Of a stretch of 64,000 nucleotides of DNA, positions 1-6,714 are shown piece by piece. The first letter of the stretch is position 1. Each line of letters starts with the position of its first letter. This stretch comes from Paenibacillus doosanensis. Lineage in GTDB: Bacteria > Bacillota > Bacilli > Paenibacillales > NBRC-103111. The notes below the pieces were generated by a model that was given only the letters and a program-made list of their open reading frames with translations, searched no databases and had not been told where the DNA came from. The stretch spans positions 205,874-269,873 of the forward strand of contig NZ_JANYUY010000003.1 of the NCBI RefSeq assembly GCF_025060755.1, in the 5' to 3' direction. A program made the translations under genes and the position numbers.

Positions 1-1
1 C

Positions 2-322
2 GCGTTCGCCACGCTGGTTATGGCGCAGCTGATTCACGTATTCGACTGCCGCAGCTCCCGCTCGATCTTCCACCGCAATCCGCTGCAAAACATGTACTTG
101 GTGCTGGCGGTCATCTCGTCTCTCGTGCTTATGCTTGCGGTATTGTATATCGAGCAGCTGCGTCCGATTTTCAAAACGGTTCCGCTCGATTGGAAGGACT
201 GGATTATCGTGCTCGTCTTTGCCGGCATTCCGACATTCTTCATGGGCTTCGGCAGCGTCATGAGCAAGCCGTCCAAACGAAAAACGATGCGTTACGGCAG
301 CGCCAAGCCTGCCGCCAGATAA
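2..322 (+). CDS. P-type cation (Ca2+) ATPase, C-terminal end (partial)
   Basis: The frame is open from the window edge to a TAA stop, so only about the last 106 residues are present. It shows two or three hydrophobic segments, a short arginine-rich loop after an FATLVMAQL stretch, and the DWKDWIIVLVFAGIPTF type ending. This matches the membrane C-terminal domain (Cation_ATPase_C) of SERCA-like bacterial calcium pumps. The catalytic parts (DKTGT, TGES) lie outside the window. In Bacillus subtilis yloB, a calcium P-type ATPase, sits just before yloC, which supports the call because a yloC (yicC) homologue follows at 3340. A hairpin terminator closes the gene. Confidence 0.75.
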   Translation, partial: AFATLVMAQLIHVFDCRSSRSIFHRNPLQNMYLVLAVISSLVLMLAVLYIEQLRPIFKTVPLDWKDWIIVLVFAGIPTFFMGFGSVMSKPSKRKTMRYGSAKPAAR

Positions 323-332
323 ACGTTCGCAC

Positions 333-373
333 ATCCGGTTTGCGGGAGAACTGCCCGCAGGCCGGATTCTTTT
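333..373 (+). terminator. Rho-independent terminator after the ATPase gene
   Basis: A 14-bp stem (333-346 with 354-367, two G-T wobbles) closes a 7-base loop and is followed by TCTTTT. It begins 10 bases after the ATPase stop codon and separates that gene from dapF. Confidence 0.8.
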
Positions 374-498
374 GCATTTCCGCCCGATTTACGATAAAAT
401 TACCCGGATAAACTATGCATTTGCCCGGTTTTGCGTTATGATATTGGCTAAACCAAAAGAATGCGGCAGCAGGTCGGAGATCAGGGGAGAGAAGCGTT

Positions 499-1368
499 AT
501 GAACTTTACGAAAATGCATGGTTTGGGAAATGATTTTATCGTCGTCGCGGGGAAAAAAGAGCTGCCGGCCGGCGCAAGCGAGCTTGCGGTCCGGCTGTGC
601 GACCGTTATTTCGGCATCGGAGCGGACGGCTTGGTATATATATTGCCATCGGAGAAAGCCGATTACAAAATGCGCATTATTAATTCGGACGGCTCCGAGT
701 CGGAGCAGTGCGGCAACGCGGTGCGCTGCGTCGCCAAATACATTTATGAGTACGGCATGGTGGAAGCATCCCGCAAGGAGCTTACCGTCGAAACGATCGG
801 AGCCGGGGCGCAAAAGGTCCAGCTGACGGTCGAGAGCGGCCGCGTGACGGCGGTTCGCGTCGATATGGGAGAACCGATTTTGCGCGGAACCGAAGTGCCG
901 ACGACCGTCGATTTGGATCAGGTGCTGAACCACCCGATCGAGGTGGACGGCAGACAGTTTCAGTTTACGGCGGTGTCGATGGGCAACCCGCACTGCGTCA
1001 TCTATGTAGACGACGCGGCCCATTTCGACCTCGGGACGTGGGGGCCGAAGCTGGAAGTGCATCCGCTGTTTCCGCGCAGAGTCAACGTGGAATTCGTCAC
1101 GGTAAAATCGCCGCAAGCTATGGATATGCGCGTCTGGGAACGCGGCGCCGGACCGACGCTTGCCTGCGGCACGGGAGCATGCGCAACGCTGGTAGCTTCG
1201 GTGCTGAACGGCAAATCGGAGCGGTCCGCGACCGTTTCGCTTAAAGGCGGCGATCTGTTCATCGAATGGAACGAAGCGGACAACCATGTGTATATGACAG
1301 GCCCTGCCGAGCAGGTGTTCGAAGGTCAGCTGTCGCTTCCGGGGCGGACGAGACGGATTCAGGATTAA
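499..1368 (+). CDS. dapF: Diaminopimelate epimerase DapF
   Basis: Converts LL- to meso-diaminopimelate for lysine and peptidoglycan synthesis, a cytosolic cofactor-free epimerase. The 289-residue product has the normal family length. Both catalytic cysteines are visible: Cys71 in SEQCGNAVRC and Cys223 in LACGTGACAT. The N-terminus MNFTKMHGLGNDF is family-typical, and a GGGGAGAGAAG stretch precedes the ATG. The next gene starts 35 bases after the stop with no terminator between, so the two may be co-transcribed. Confidence 0.97.
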   Translation: MNFTKMHGLGNDFIVVAGKKELPAGASELAVRLCDRYFGIGADGLVYILPSEKADYKMRIINSDGSESEQCGNAVRCVAKYIYEYGMVEASRKELTVETIGAGAQKVQLTVESGRVTAVRVDMGEPILRGTEVPTTVDLDQVLNHPIEVDGRQFQFTAVSMGNPHCVIYVDDAAHFDLGTWGPKLEVHPLFPRRVNVEFVTVKSPQAMDMRVWERGAGPTLACGTGACATLVASVLNGKSERSATVSLKGGDLFIEWNEADNHVYMTGPAEQVFEGQLSLPGRTRRIQD

Positions 1369-1403
1369 AGGTATTTTTTCATGGGAAGGGCGAGGCGGAA
1401 GAA

Positions 1404-3302
1404 ATGAAACTGGACTTGAGAGAAGCGCTCCGTCAGCATATTTTGGTCGGCGACGGAGCTATGGGGACATATTTGTATCAGATGGGCTTTCCGGTAGGCA
1501 TCTCGTATGAAGAGCTGAATCTGCTTCAGCCGGATGTGATTATGGACGTTCATCGCCGTTATTATGAGGCGGGGGCGCGTATTATAGAGACGAATACTTT
1601 TTCCGCCAACCGCGAGAAGCTGTCGAAGTACGGCTTGGAGCAGGATGTGGAGGCGATTAACGTTGCCGGCGTCGAGCTGGCCCGCAAGGCGGTAGGGCAT
1701 GACGCCTACATCGTCGGAGCCATCGGCTCCATTCGCGCAGGCAAGCGAAAAAACGTGCGCACGGCCAAAGTTAAGGAAGACTTGCGGCAGCAAATCGAAG
1801 TGCTGCTGGGCACCGACGTAGACGGCTTAATGCTGGAGTCGTTCTATGATTTGGAGGAAATGCTGCTGGCCTTGAAGGTGATCCGCAAGTTGGGCGACAT
1901 TCCGGTCATTTGCCAGTTTGCCACGGAAGGCACGGGCACGACTCACGACGGATTTTCCTTGCAGGAGGCGTTCGCGAAGCTGCAGCAAGCCGGGGCCGAC
2001 GTCGTAGGCTTTAACTGCCGCAGCGGCCCGAACGGGCTTCTGCGTTCCCTGGAGAGAGTCGCGGGAATGGACGCTCCGCTGCCGTTTTCCGTTTTTCCCA
2101 ATGCAGGAACGCCGGACTATGTGGACGGACGGTTCACTTATGCGGCGACGCCGCAATATTTTGCCGAGACCTCGCTCAAGTTCGCCGATCTCGGCGCGCG
2201 GATCATCGGAGGCTGCTGCGGCACGACGCCTGAGCACGTAGCTGCGATTGCCGAGGCGCTGCAGGGCTATCAGCCGGATGCGACCCGGGTGGATCTGCTG
2301 CAATCGTCGGAAGCGAAAGCGGCCGTCGTGAGCGAAGCCGCGGCCGACCCGCAGCAAGGAGCGGCCGGGCAAGGGGCCGATTTCGCAGAACCGAGCATCA
2401 TCGATCTGGTGAAGCAGCGGCATACGGTCATTGTGGAGCTCGATCCGCCGCGCGATCTGGATATTGAGAGGTTTATGCAAGGGGCGCGCGCGCTCAAGGA
2501 TGCGCATGTGGACGCGCTGACGATGGCGGATAATTCGCTGGCCGTCACCAGAATGAGCAATTTGGCGCTCGGCTATCTGGTCAAGGAGCAGACGGGGCTT
2601 CGCCCGCTCATTCATATTGCCTGCCGCGACCGTAACATGATCGGGACGCAGTCGCATATGATGGGACTGCATGCTCTCGGCATCGACCATGTGCTGGCCG
2701 TAACCGGCGATCCGGCGCGTTTCGGAGATTTGCCCGGGTCCAGCTCGGTTTATGACTTGACTTCTTTCGAAATCATCCGTATGATCAAGCAGTTGAATGA
2801 AGGAATTGCTTTCTCCGGAAAGACGCTGAAGAAGAAGGCCGATTTTATCGTAGGCGCGGCGTTTAACCCGAACGTCAAATATTTGGAGAAGGCCGTTCAG
2901 CGCTTAGAGCGCAAAATCGAAGCGGGAGCGGACTATATTATGACGCAGCCGGTGTATAACGCCGAGCTGATTGAAAAGATCCATGAAGCGACGAAGCACT
3001 TATCCATTCCTATTTTTATCGGTATTATGCCGCTTGCGAGCGGAGGCAACGCGACGTATTTGCACAACGAAGTGCCCGGCATACAGCTGTCGGACGAAGT
3101 GCGCCGGCGGATGGGCGACCTGAAAGGCGAGGAAGGCCGGGCAGCCGGCGTGCAGATCGCCAAGGAGCTGCTCGATACGGCGATGAAATATTTCAACGGC
3201 ATCTACTTGATGACGCCGTTCCTGTCCTACGATATGACGGTTCAACTGACCAATTACGTATGGGAGAAGGCGGGCAGATCTATTCCCACTTGTACCCATT
3301 GA
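1404..3302 (+). CDS. Bifunctional homocysteine S-methyltransferase / 5,10-methylenetetrahydrofolate reductase
   Basis: A 632-residue two-domain protein like B. subtilis YitJ. The N-terminal half (about 10-290) is a homocysteine S-methyltransferase barrel with DGAMGT near the start and the zinc ligands in GFNCRSGP and GGCCGTTPEH. A linker of about 40 residues rich in Ala and Gln leads to the MTHFR domain (about 340-620), with VELDPPR, VTGDPARFGD and TQPVYN motifs. The frame is open further upstream into dapF, but ATG 1404 (MKLDLREALRQH) starts at the conserved domain. I see no SAM riboswitch in the 35-base gap to dapF, although yitJ of Bacillus has one. Confidence 0.93.
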   Translation: MKLDLREALRQHILVGDGAMGTYLYQMGFPVGISYEELNLLQPDVIMDVHRRYYEAGARIIETNTFSANREKLSKYGLEQDVEAINVAGVELARKAVGHDAYIVGAIGSIRAGKRKNVRTAKVKEDLRQQIEVLLGTDVDGLMLESFYDLEEMLLALKVIRKLGDIPVICQFATEGTGTTHDGFSLQEAFAKLQQAGADVVGFNCRSGPNGLLRSLERVAGMDAPLPFSVFPNAGTPDYVDGRFTYAATPQYFAETSLKFADLGARIIGGCCGTTPEHVAAIAEALQGYQPDATRVDLLQSSEAKAAVVSEAAADPQQGAAGQGADFAEPSIIDLVKQRHTVIVELDPPRDLDIERFMQGARALKDAHVDALTMADNSLAVTRMSNLALGYLVKEQTGLRPLIHIACRDRNMIGTQSHMMGLHALGIDHVLAVTGDPARFGDLPGSSSVYDLTSFEIIRMIKQLNEGIAFSGKTLKKKADFIVGAAFNPNVKYLEKAVQRLERKIEAGADYIMTQPVYNAELIEKIHEATKHLSIPIFIGIMPLASGGNATYLHNEVPGIQLSDEVRRRMGDLKGEEGRAAGVQIAKELLDTAMKYFNGIYLMTPFLSYDMTVQLTNYVWEKAGRSIPTCTH

Positions 3303-3326
3303 CAAAATGAATTAATATAGAATAAT
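3299..3326 (+). promoter_or_regulatory. Candidate sigma-A promoter for yicC
   Basis: TTGACA (3299-3304) overlaps the stop region of the preceding gene and is followed after 16 bases by AATAAT (3321-3326). The leader to ATG 3340 would be only a few bases, so this is tentative; if real it favours a start at 3340 or later over ATG 3325. Confidence 0.4.
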
Positions 3327-3339
3327 GGATGTGAATGCC

Positions 3340-4221
3340 ATGGTTCGCAGTATGACCGGATTCGGACAAGCGAGCCGTTCTTTTGAAGGGTATGCCGTAC
3401 AGATCGATATCAAGTCGGTCAATCACCGTTACTGCGAAGTTCAAGTGCGCATGCCCCGGGAATGGCTGAAATATGAAGATCTGCTGAAGCGCATGGTGCA
3501 GCAGGAGATCAAACGAGGCCGAGTTGACGTTTTTGTTACCGTAGAGCGTCAAGCCGATGCTGTAGGAACGATGGAGCTGAATTGGCCTTTGGCGGAATCA
3601 TACCGGCTTGCCGCCGAGCAGCTTAGGGAGAGGCTCGGAGCCGAAGGCGCTATGACTGTGCAAGATTATTTGCAAATTCCCGAGCTGATTACGTTTCGTA
3701 AGGCCGCGCAGGCTGAAGAAGAAGTGATCGAACGGGAGTGGACGGCCTGCATCACGGATGCCGTTTCGCAGCTCCTGCTGATGCGCGAATCGGAAGGCAG
3801 CCATTTGGGCGAAGACACGAGACAGCGTGTGAAGACGCTGGAAGCGCTGCTGGAGCAGGCGAAGCGCCTGTCGCCTCAGGCGGTGCAGGACTATGCGGAG
3901 AAGCTTCGCTCGCGGATTCAAGAGCTGCTGCAGCAGCCTGTTATGGATGAAGTGCGGTTAGCCACGGAAGTGGCGGTATTTGCGGATCGTGCCAACGTGG
4001 AAGAGGAAATTACAAGACTGCAAAGCCATTTTCAGCAGTGCAGGCAGCTGCTGAGCTCGCCGGAGCCAGTCGGCAGAAAGCTCGACTTCCTGGTTCAGGA
4101 GATGAACCGCGAGGTGAATACGATAGGCTCCAAGGCTAACCATGCCGGCCTCACCGCCCTGGTGGTAGAGATGAAGGCCGAGCTGGAGAAAATGAGAGAG
4201 CAGATTCAAAATATCGAGTAA
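3340..4221 (+). CDS. yicC: YicC/YloC family endoribonuclease
   Basis: The product starts with the family hallmark MVRSMTGFGQ and ends with the DUF1732 C-terminal domain (EVAVFADRANVEEEITRL, GRKLDFLVQEMNREVNTIGSK). YicC-type proteins are single-strand RNA endonucleases; in Bacillus the homologue is YloC. An in-frame ATG at 3325 would add five residues, but the family N-terminus and the promoter spacing argue for 3340. The central region is helical and charged. It precedes remA, as in Bacillus, with three tandem hairpin repeats in between. Confidence 0.92.
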   Translation: MVRSMTGFGQASRSFEGYAVQIDIKSVNHRYCEVQVRMPREWLKYEDLLKRMVQQEIKRGRVDVFVTVERQADAVGTMELNWPLAESYRLAAEQLRERLGAEGAMTVQDYLQIPELITFRKAAQAEEEVIEREWTACITDAVSQLLLMRESEGSHLGEDTRQRVKTLEALLEQAKRLSPQAVQDYAEKLRSRIQELLQQPVMDEVRLATEVAVFADRANVEEEITRLQSHFQQCRQLLSSPEPVGRKLDFLVQEMNREVNTIGSKANHAGLTALVVEMKAELEKMREQIQNIE

Positions 4222-4345
4222 TGCTTACGATGTAAGTTTTCCCTTTCGGGAAAACTCAGCTTATGCTTACGAAGTAAGCTTTCCCGTAGGGAAAGCCGAG
4301 CACATGCTTACGATGTAAGTTTTCCCTTTCAGGAAAACTCTTAGG
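4221..4345 (+). repeat. Three tandem 41-42-base hairpin repeats before remA
   Basis: Units at 4221-4262, 4263-4303 and 4304-4345. Each has a small palindrome CTTACGA(T/A)GTAAG followed by a second palindrome: GTTTTCC..GGAAAAC in units 1 and 3, GCTTTCCC..GGGAAAGC in unit 2. The T-A to C-G exchange in unit 2 is compensated on both arms, so the pairing is kept. The last unit runs into CTCTTAGGAGG, which is the remA ribosome binding site. A related element lies at 30604-30676. No T-run follows, so these do not look like simple terminators; a repeated mobile hairpin or a translational control element is possible. Confidence 0.85.
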
Positions 4346-4355
4346 AGGAAACAAG

Positions 4356-4616
4356 ATGGCAATCAAATTAATCAATATAGGATTCGGTAACATTGTATCC
4401 GCGAACCGAATCATTTCCATCGTGAGTCCGGAGTCCGCGCCGATCAAAAGAATCATTCAAGAAGCGCGCGACCGTCACATGCTGATCGATGCGACCTACG
4501 GCCGCCGTACGCGCGCAGTGATTATTACGGATAGCGATCATGTCATCTTGTCTGCGGTGCAGCCCGAAACGGTGGCCCATCGACTTTCCAATAAGGACGA
4601 TGATCATGACGAGTAA
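4356..4616 (+). CDS. remA: RemA, DUF370 regulator of matrix and osmoprotection genes
   Basis: An 86-residue protein of the RemA (DUF370) family: [14 protein letters not shown], then [18 protein letters not shown] and the Arg-rich [16 protein letters not shown] segment. In B. subtilis RemA is a DNA-binding activator of biofilm matrix (eps, tapA) and osmoprotection genes that forms ring-like oligomers. A strong AGGAGG lies 9 bases before the ATG. The C-terminus is acidic (DDDHDE). The 3' end overlaps gmk by 11 bases, implying translational coupling; the gene keeps its Bacillus place between yloC and gmk. Confidence 0.95.
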   Translation: MAIKLINIGFGNIVSANRIISIVSPESAPIKRIIQEARDRHMLIDATYGRRTRAVIITDSDHVILSAVQPETVAHRLSNKDDDHDE

Positions 4617-5226
4617 GGAAAAAGGGATTTTAGTCGTACTATCGGGACCTTCAGGCGTAGGGAAGGGTACCGTATGCAAGGCGCTTCGTCAATGCGCTCC
4701 CGAATTGATCTATTCCGTGTCCGCGACGACCCGCGAACCGCGGCAGGGCGAAGTGGACGGAGTGAATTATTTTTTCAAATCGAGGGAACAATTCCAGAAG
4801 CTGATTCAGGAAGACCAAATGCTGGAATGGGCCGAGTATGTCGGCAACTTCTACGGAACGCCCAGAAAATTCGTGGAAGATACGCTCAATTCGGGTAAAG
4901 ACATCATTTTGGAAATCGAAGTGCAGGGCGCTTTGAAAGTAAAACAAAAATTTCCTCAAGGTGTGTTTATATTTCTGCTTCCCCCTTCGATGGATGAGCT
5001 GGAAAGCCGCATCGTCGGAAGAGGGACCGAGTCCGAAGAGTCGATCCGCAGCCGCATGTCCGTTGCGATGGGTGAAATCCGGCTGCTGGAGCATTATGAC
5101 TATGCCATTGTGAACGATCGCGTCGAGCTGGCCTGTTCGCGGATTCAATCGATCATTGTGGCGGAGCATTGCCGAAAAGAACGAGTGGTTAGCAAAATAA
5201 AACAGTGGATGGCTGAGGTGAATTAA
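4606..5226 (+). CDS. gmk: Guanylate kinase
   Basis: Phosphorylates GMP to GDP with ATP. A 206-residue product with the P-loop GPSGVGKGT (14-22), the GMP-binding [19 protein letters not shown] and the EIEVQGA segment. Two ATGs (4600 and 4606) are possible; AAGGA at 4593-4597 is 8 bases from ATG 4606 but only 2 from 4600, so 4606 is chosen. The start overlaps the remA end by 11 bases and rpoZ begins 2 bases after the stop. Confidence 0.97.
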   Translation: MTSKEKGILVVLSGPSGVGKGTVCKALRQCAPELIYSVSATTREPRQGEVDGVNYFFKSREQFQKLIQEDQMLEWAEYVGNFYGTPRKFVEDTLNSGKDIILEIEVQGALKVKQKFPQGVFIFLLPPSMDELESRIVGRGTESEESIRSRMSVAMGEIRLLEHYDYAIVNDRVELACSRIQSIIVAEHCRKERVVSKIKQWMAEVN

Positions 5227-5228
5227 AC

Positions 5229-5444
5229 ATGTTATATCCTTCAATCGATAAACTTTTGGATAAAGTAGACAGTAAATATTCGCTTGTGGTGGCTGCGGCT
5301 AAGCGGGCAAGAATGCTGCGCGACGGCGCTAAAACCGAGGTGCGCAATAAAAGATCGCATAAATTCGTAGGTCTTGCTTTGGAAGAGATTTATGAGGACC
5401 ACATCTCTTATGAGAAGCTGCAAAATAAAGAATTGATCAAGTAA
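5229..5444 (+). CDS. rpoZ: RNA polymerase omega subunit
   Basis: A 71-residue protein with the omega core: [28 protein letters not shown] and [12 protein letters not shown]. It helps assembly and stability of RNA polymerase by clamping beta prime. It starts 2 bases after gmk, the standard Firmicutes arrangement, and is followed by a hairpin with a T-run. Confidence 0.97.
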   Translation: MLYPSIDKLLDKVDSKYSLVVAAAKRARMLRDGAKTEVRNKRSHKFVGLALEEIYEDHISYEKLQNKELIK

Positions 5445-5451
5445 CCTTCAC

Positions 5452-5478
5452 AACAACCCTCGTGGTTGTTATTTTTTT
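5452..5478 (+). terminator. Terminator after rpoZ
   Basis: AACAACC (5452-5458) pairs with GGTTGTT (5464-5470) over a 5-base loop, followed by ATTTTTTT. The stem is short, so partial read-through into coaBC is likely. Confidence 0.6.
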
Positions 5479-5502
5479 CTCGAATATTGGGGGTGGATCG
5501 GG

Positions 5503-6705
5503 ATGTTGAATGGAAAAACGATCGTGCTTGGAGTCAGTGGAGGGATCGCCGCTTACAAAGCGGCGGCGCTGTGCAGCAAATTGAAGCAGGCCGGAGCCGA
5601 GGTGCGGGTGATCATGACCGAATCGGCGACGAAATTTATCGCCCCGTTGACGTTTCAGACGCTTTCCCGGCACGATGTCATTGTCGACACGTTCGATGAG
5701 AAGGATGCCTCCGTCGTTTCCCATATCGACCTGGCGGACCGCGCCGATCTGGTGGTCGTCGCTCCGGCAACTGCCAATATGATCGCCAAGATGGCGCACG
5801 GACTGGCGGACGACATGCTCAGCACGATGCTGCTGGCCACAACGGCTCCGGTTCTCGTCGCTCCGGCGATGAACGTCCATATGTATACGCATCCGGCCGT
5901 TCAGGCCAATATGCAGACGCTGGCTGAACGCGGCGTTCTGTTTGTCGAGCCCGGTACCGGACAGCTCGCTTGCGGCTATGTGGGGAAAGGCAGGCTGGAG
6001 GAGCCGGAACGGATCGCGGAGGCTATCGAGCGCTTTTTCGGCGAGAAGGAGCTTCTGCAAGGCAAAAAAGTGCTGGTTACCGCAGGCGGAACGGTGGAGA
6101 GGATCGATCCTGTCCGCTATTTGACCAATGATTCCTCGGGGAAAATGGGCTTTGCGATAGCCGAGGCGGCTCGCCTTATGGGGGCCGATGTGACGCTGGT
6201 CGTCGGAAAAGCATCGGTTCAGATGCCGGAAGGGGTTCGCACGGTGCGCGTGGAATCCGCTCAAGATATGCTGGAGGCGGTGGTCGGCCGGCTGCCGGAG
6301 ATGGATATCGTCATTAAAGCAGCAGCCGTCGCCGATTACCGGCCTGCCGAGCAGGCGGAGCAGAAGATTAAGAAAAAAGACGCCGAAATGACGCTGAAGC
6401 TCGTGAAAAACAGCGATATTTTGCAAACGATCGGAAGCTTGAAAACGAAGCAGTTTATCGTCGGTTTCGCCGCGGAAACCCAATCGATCGACGAGCATGC
6501 GATGGATAAGCTGAAACGGAAAAACTGCGACCTGCTCGTAGCTAACGATGTGACGCAGGAAGGCGCCGGATTCGGTCACGATACCAATGTGGTACGCATT
6601 TATGATCGTAGCGGTCTGGTGGAAGCGTTGCCTGTCATGAGCAAGCGCGAGGTAGCCCGTCATTTGCTGTTAACGGTGGCGGATAGAATCAGGAAGGGAG
6701 ATTAG
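5503..6705 (+). CDS. coaBC: Bifunctional phosphopantothenoylcysteine decarboxylase / phosphopantothenate-cysteine ligase CoaBC
   Basis: Catalyses two coenzyme A steps: CTP-dependent joining of cysteine to 4'-phosphopantothenate and FMN-dependent decarboxylation. The CoaC half (1-180) has SHIDLA with catalytic His74, PAMN (121-124) and the substrate-flap Cys157 in ACGYVGKGRL. The CoaB half (185-400) has VTAGGTVERIDPVRYLTNDSSG and the KIKKKD motif (about 288-293) typical of the ligase. 400 residues is the usual length. priA follows 9 bases on. Confidence 0.97.
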   Translation: MLNGKTIVLGVSGGIAAYKAAALCSKLKQAGAEVRVIMTESATKFIAPLTFQTLSRHDVIVDTFDEKDASVVSHIDLADRADLVVVAPATANMIAKMAHGLADDMLSTMLLATTAPVLVAPAMNVHMYTHPAVQANMQTLAERGVLFVEPGTGQLACGYVGKGRLEEPERIAEAIERFFGEKELLQGKKVLVTAGGTVERIDPVRYLTNDSSGKMGFAIAEAARLMGADVTLVVGKASVQMPEGVRTVRVESAQDMLEAVVGRLPEMDIVIKAAAVADYRPAEQAEQKIKKKDAEMTLKLVKNSDILQTIGSLKTKQFIVGFAAETQSIDEHAMDKLKRKNCDLLVANDVTQEGAGFGHDTNVVRIYDRSGLVEALPVMSKREVARHLLLTVADRIRKGD

Positions 6706-6714
6706 GGCGAACGG

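Noticed and set aside
421..498. Promoter for dapF (TATGAT near 434-439)
   Set aside because: A -10-like hexamer is present but no acceptable -35 at 16-18 bases; not listed as a feature.
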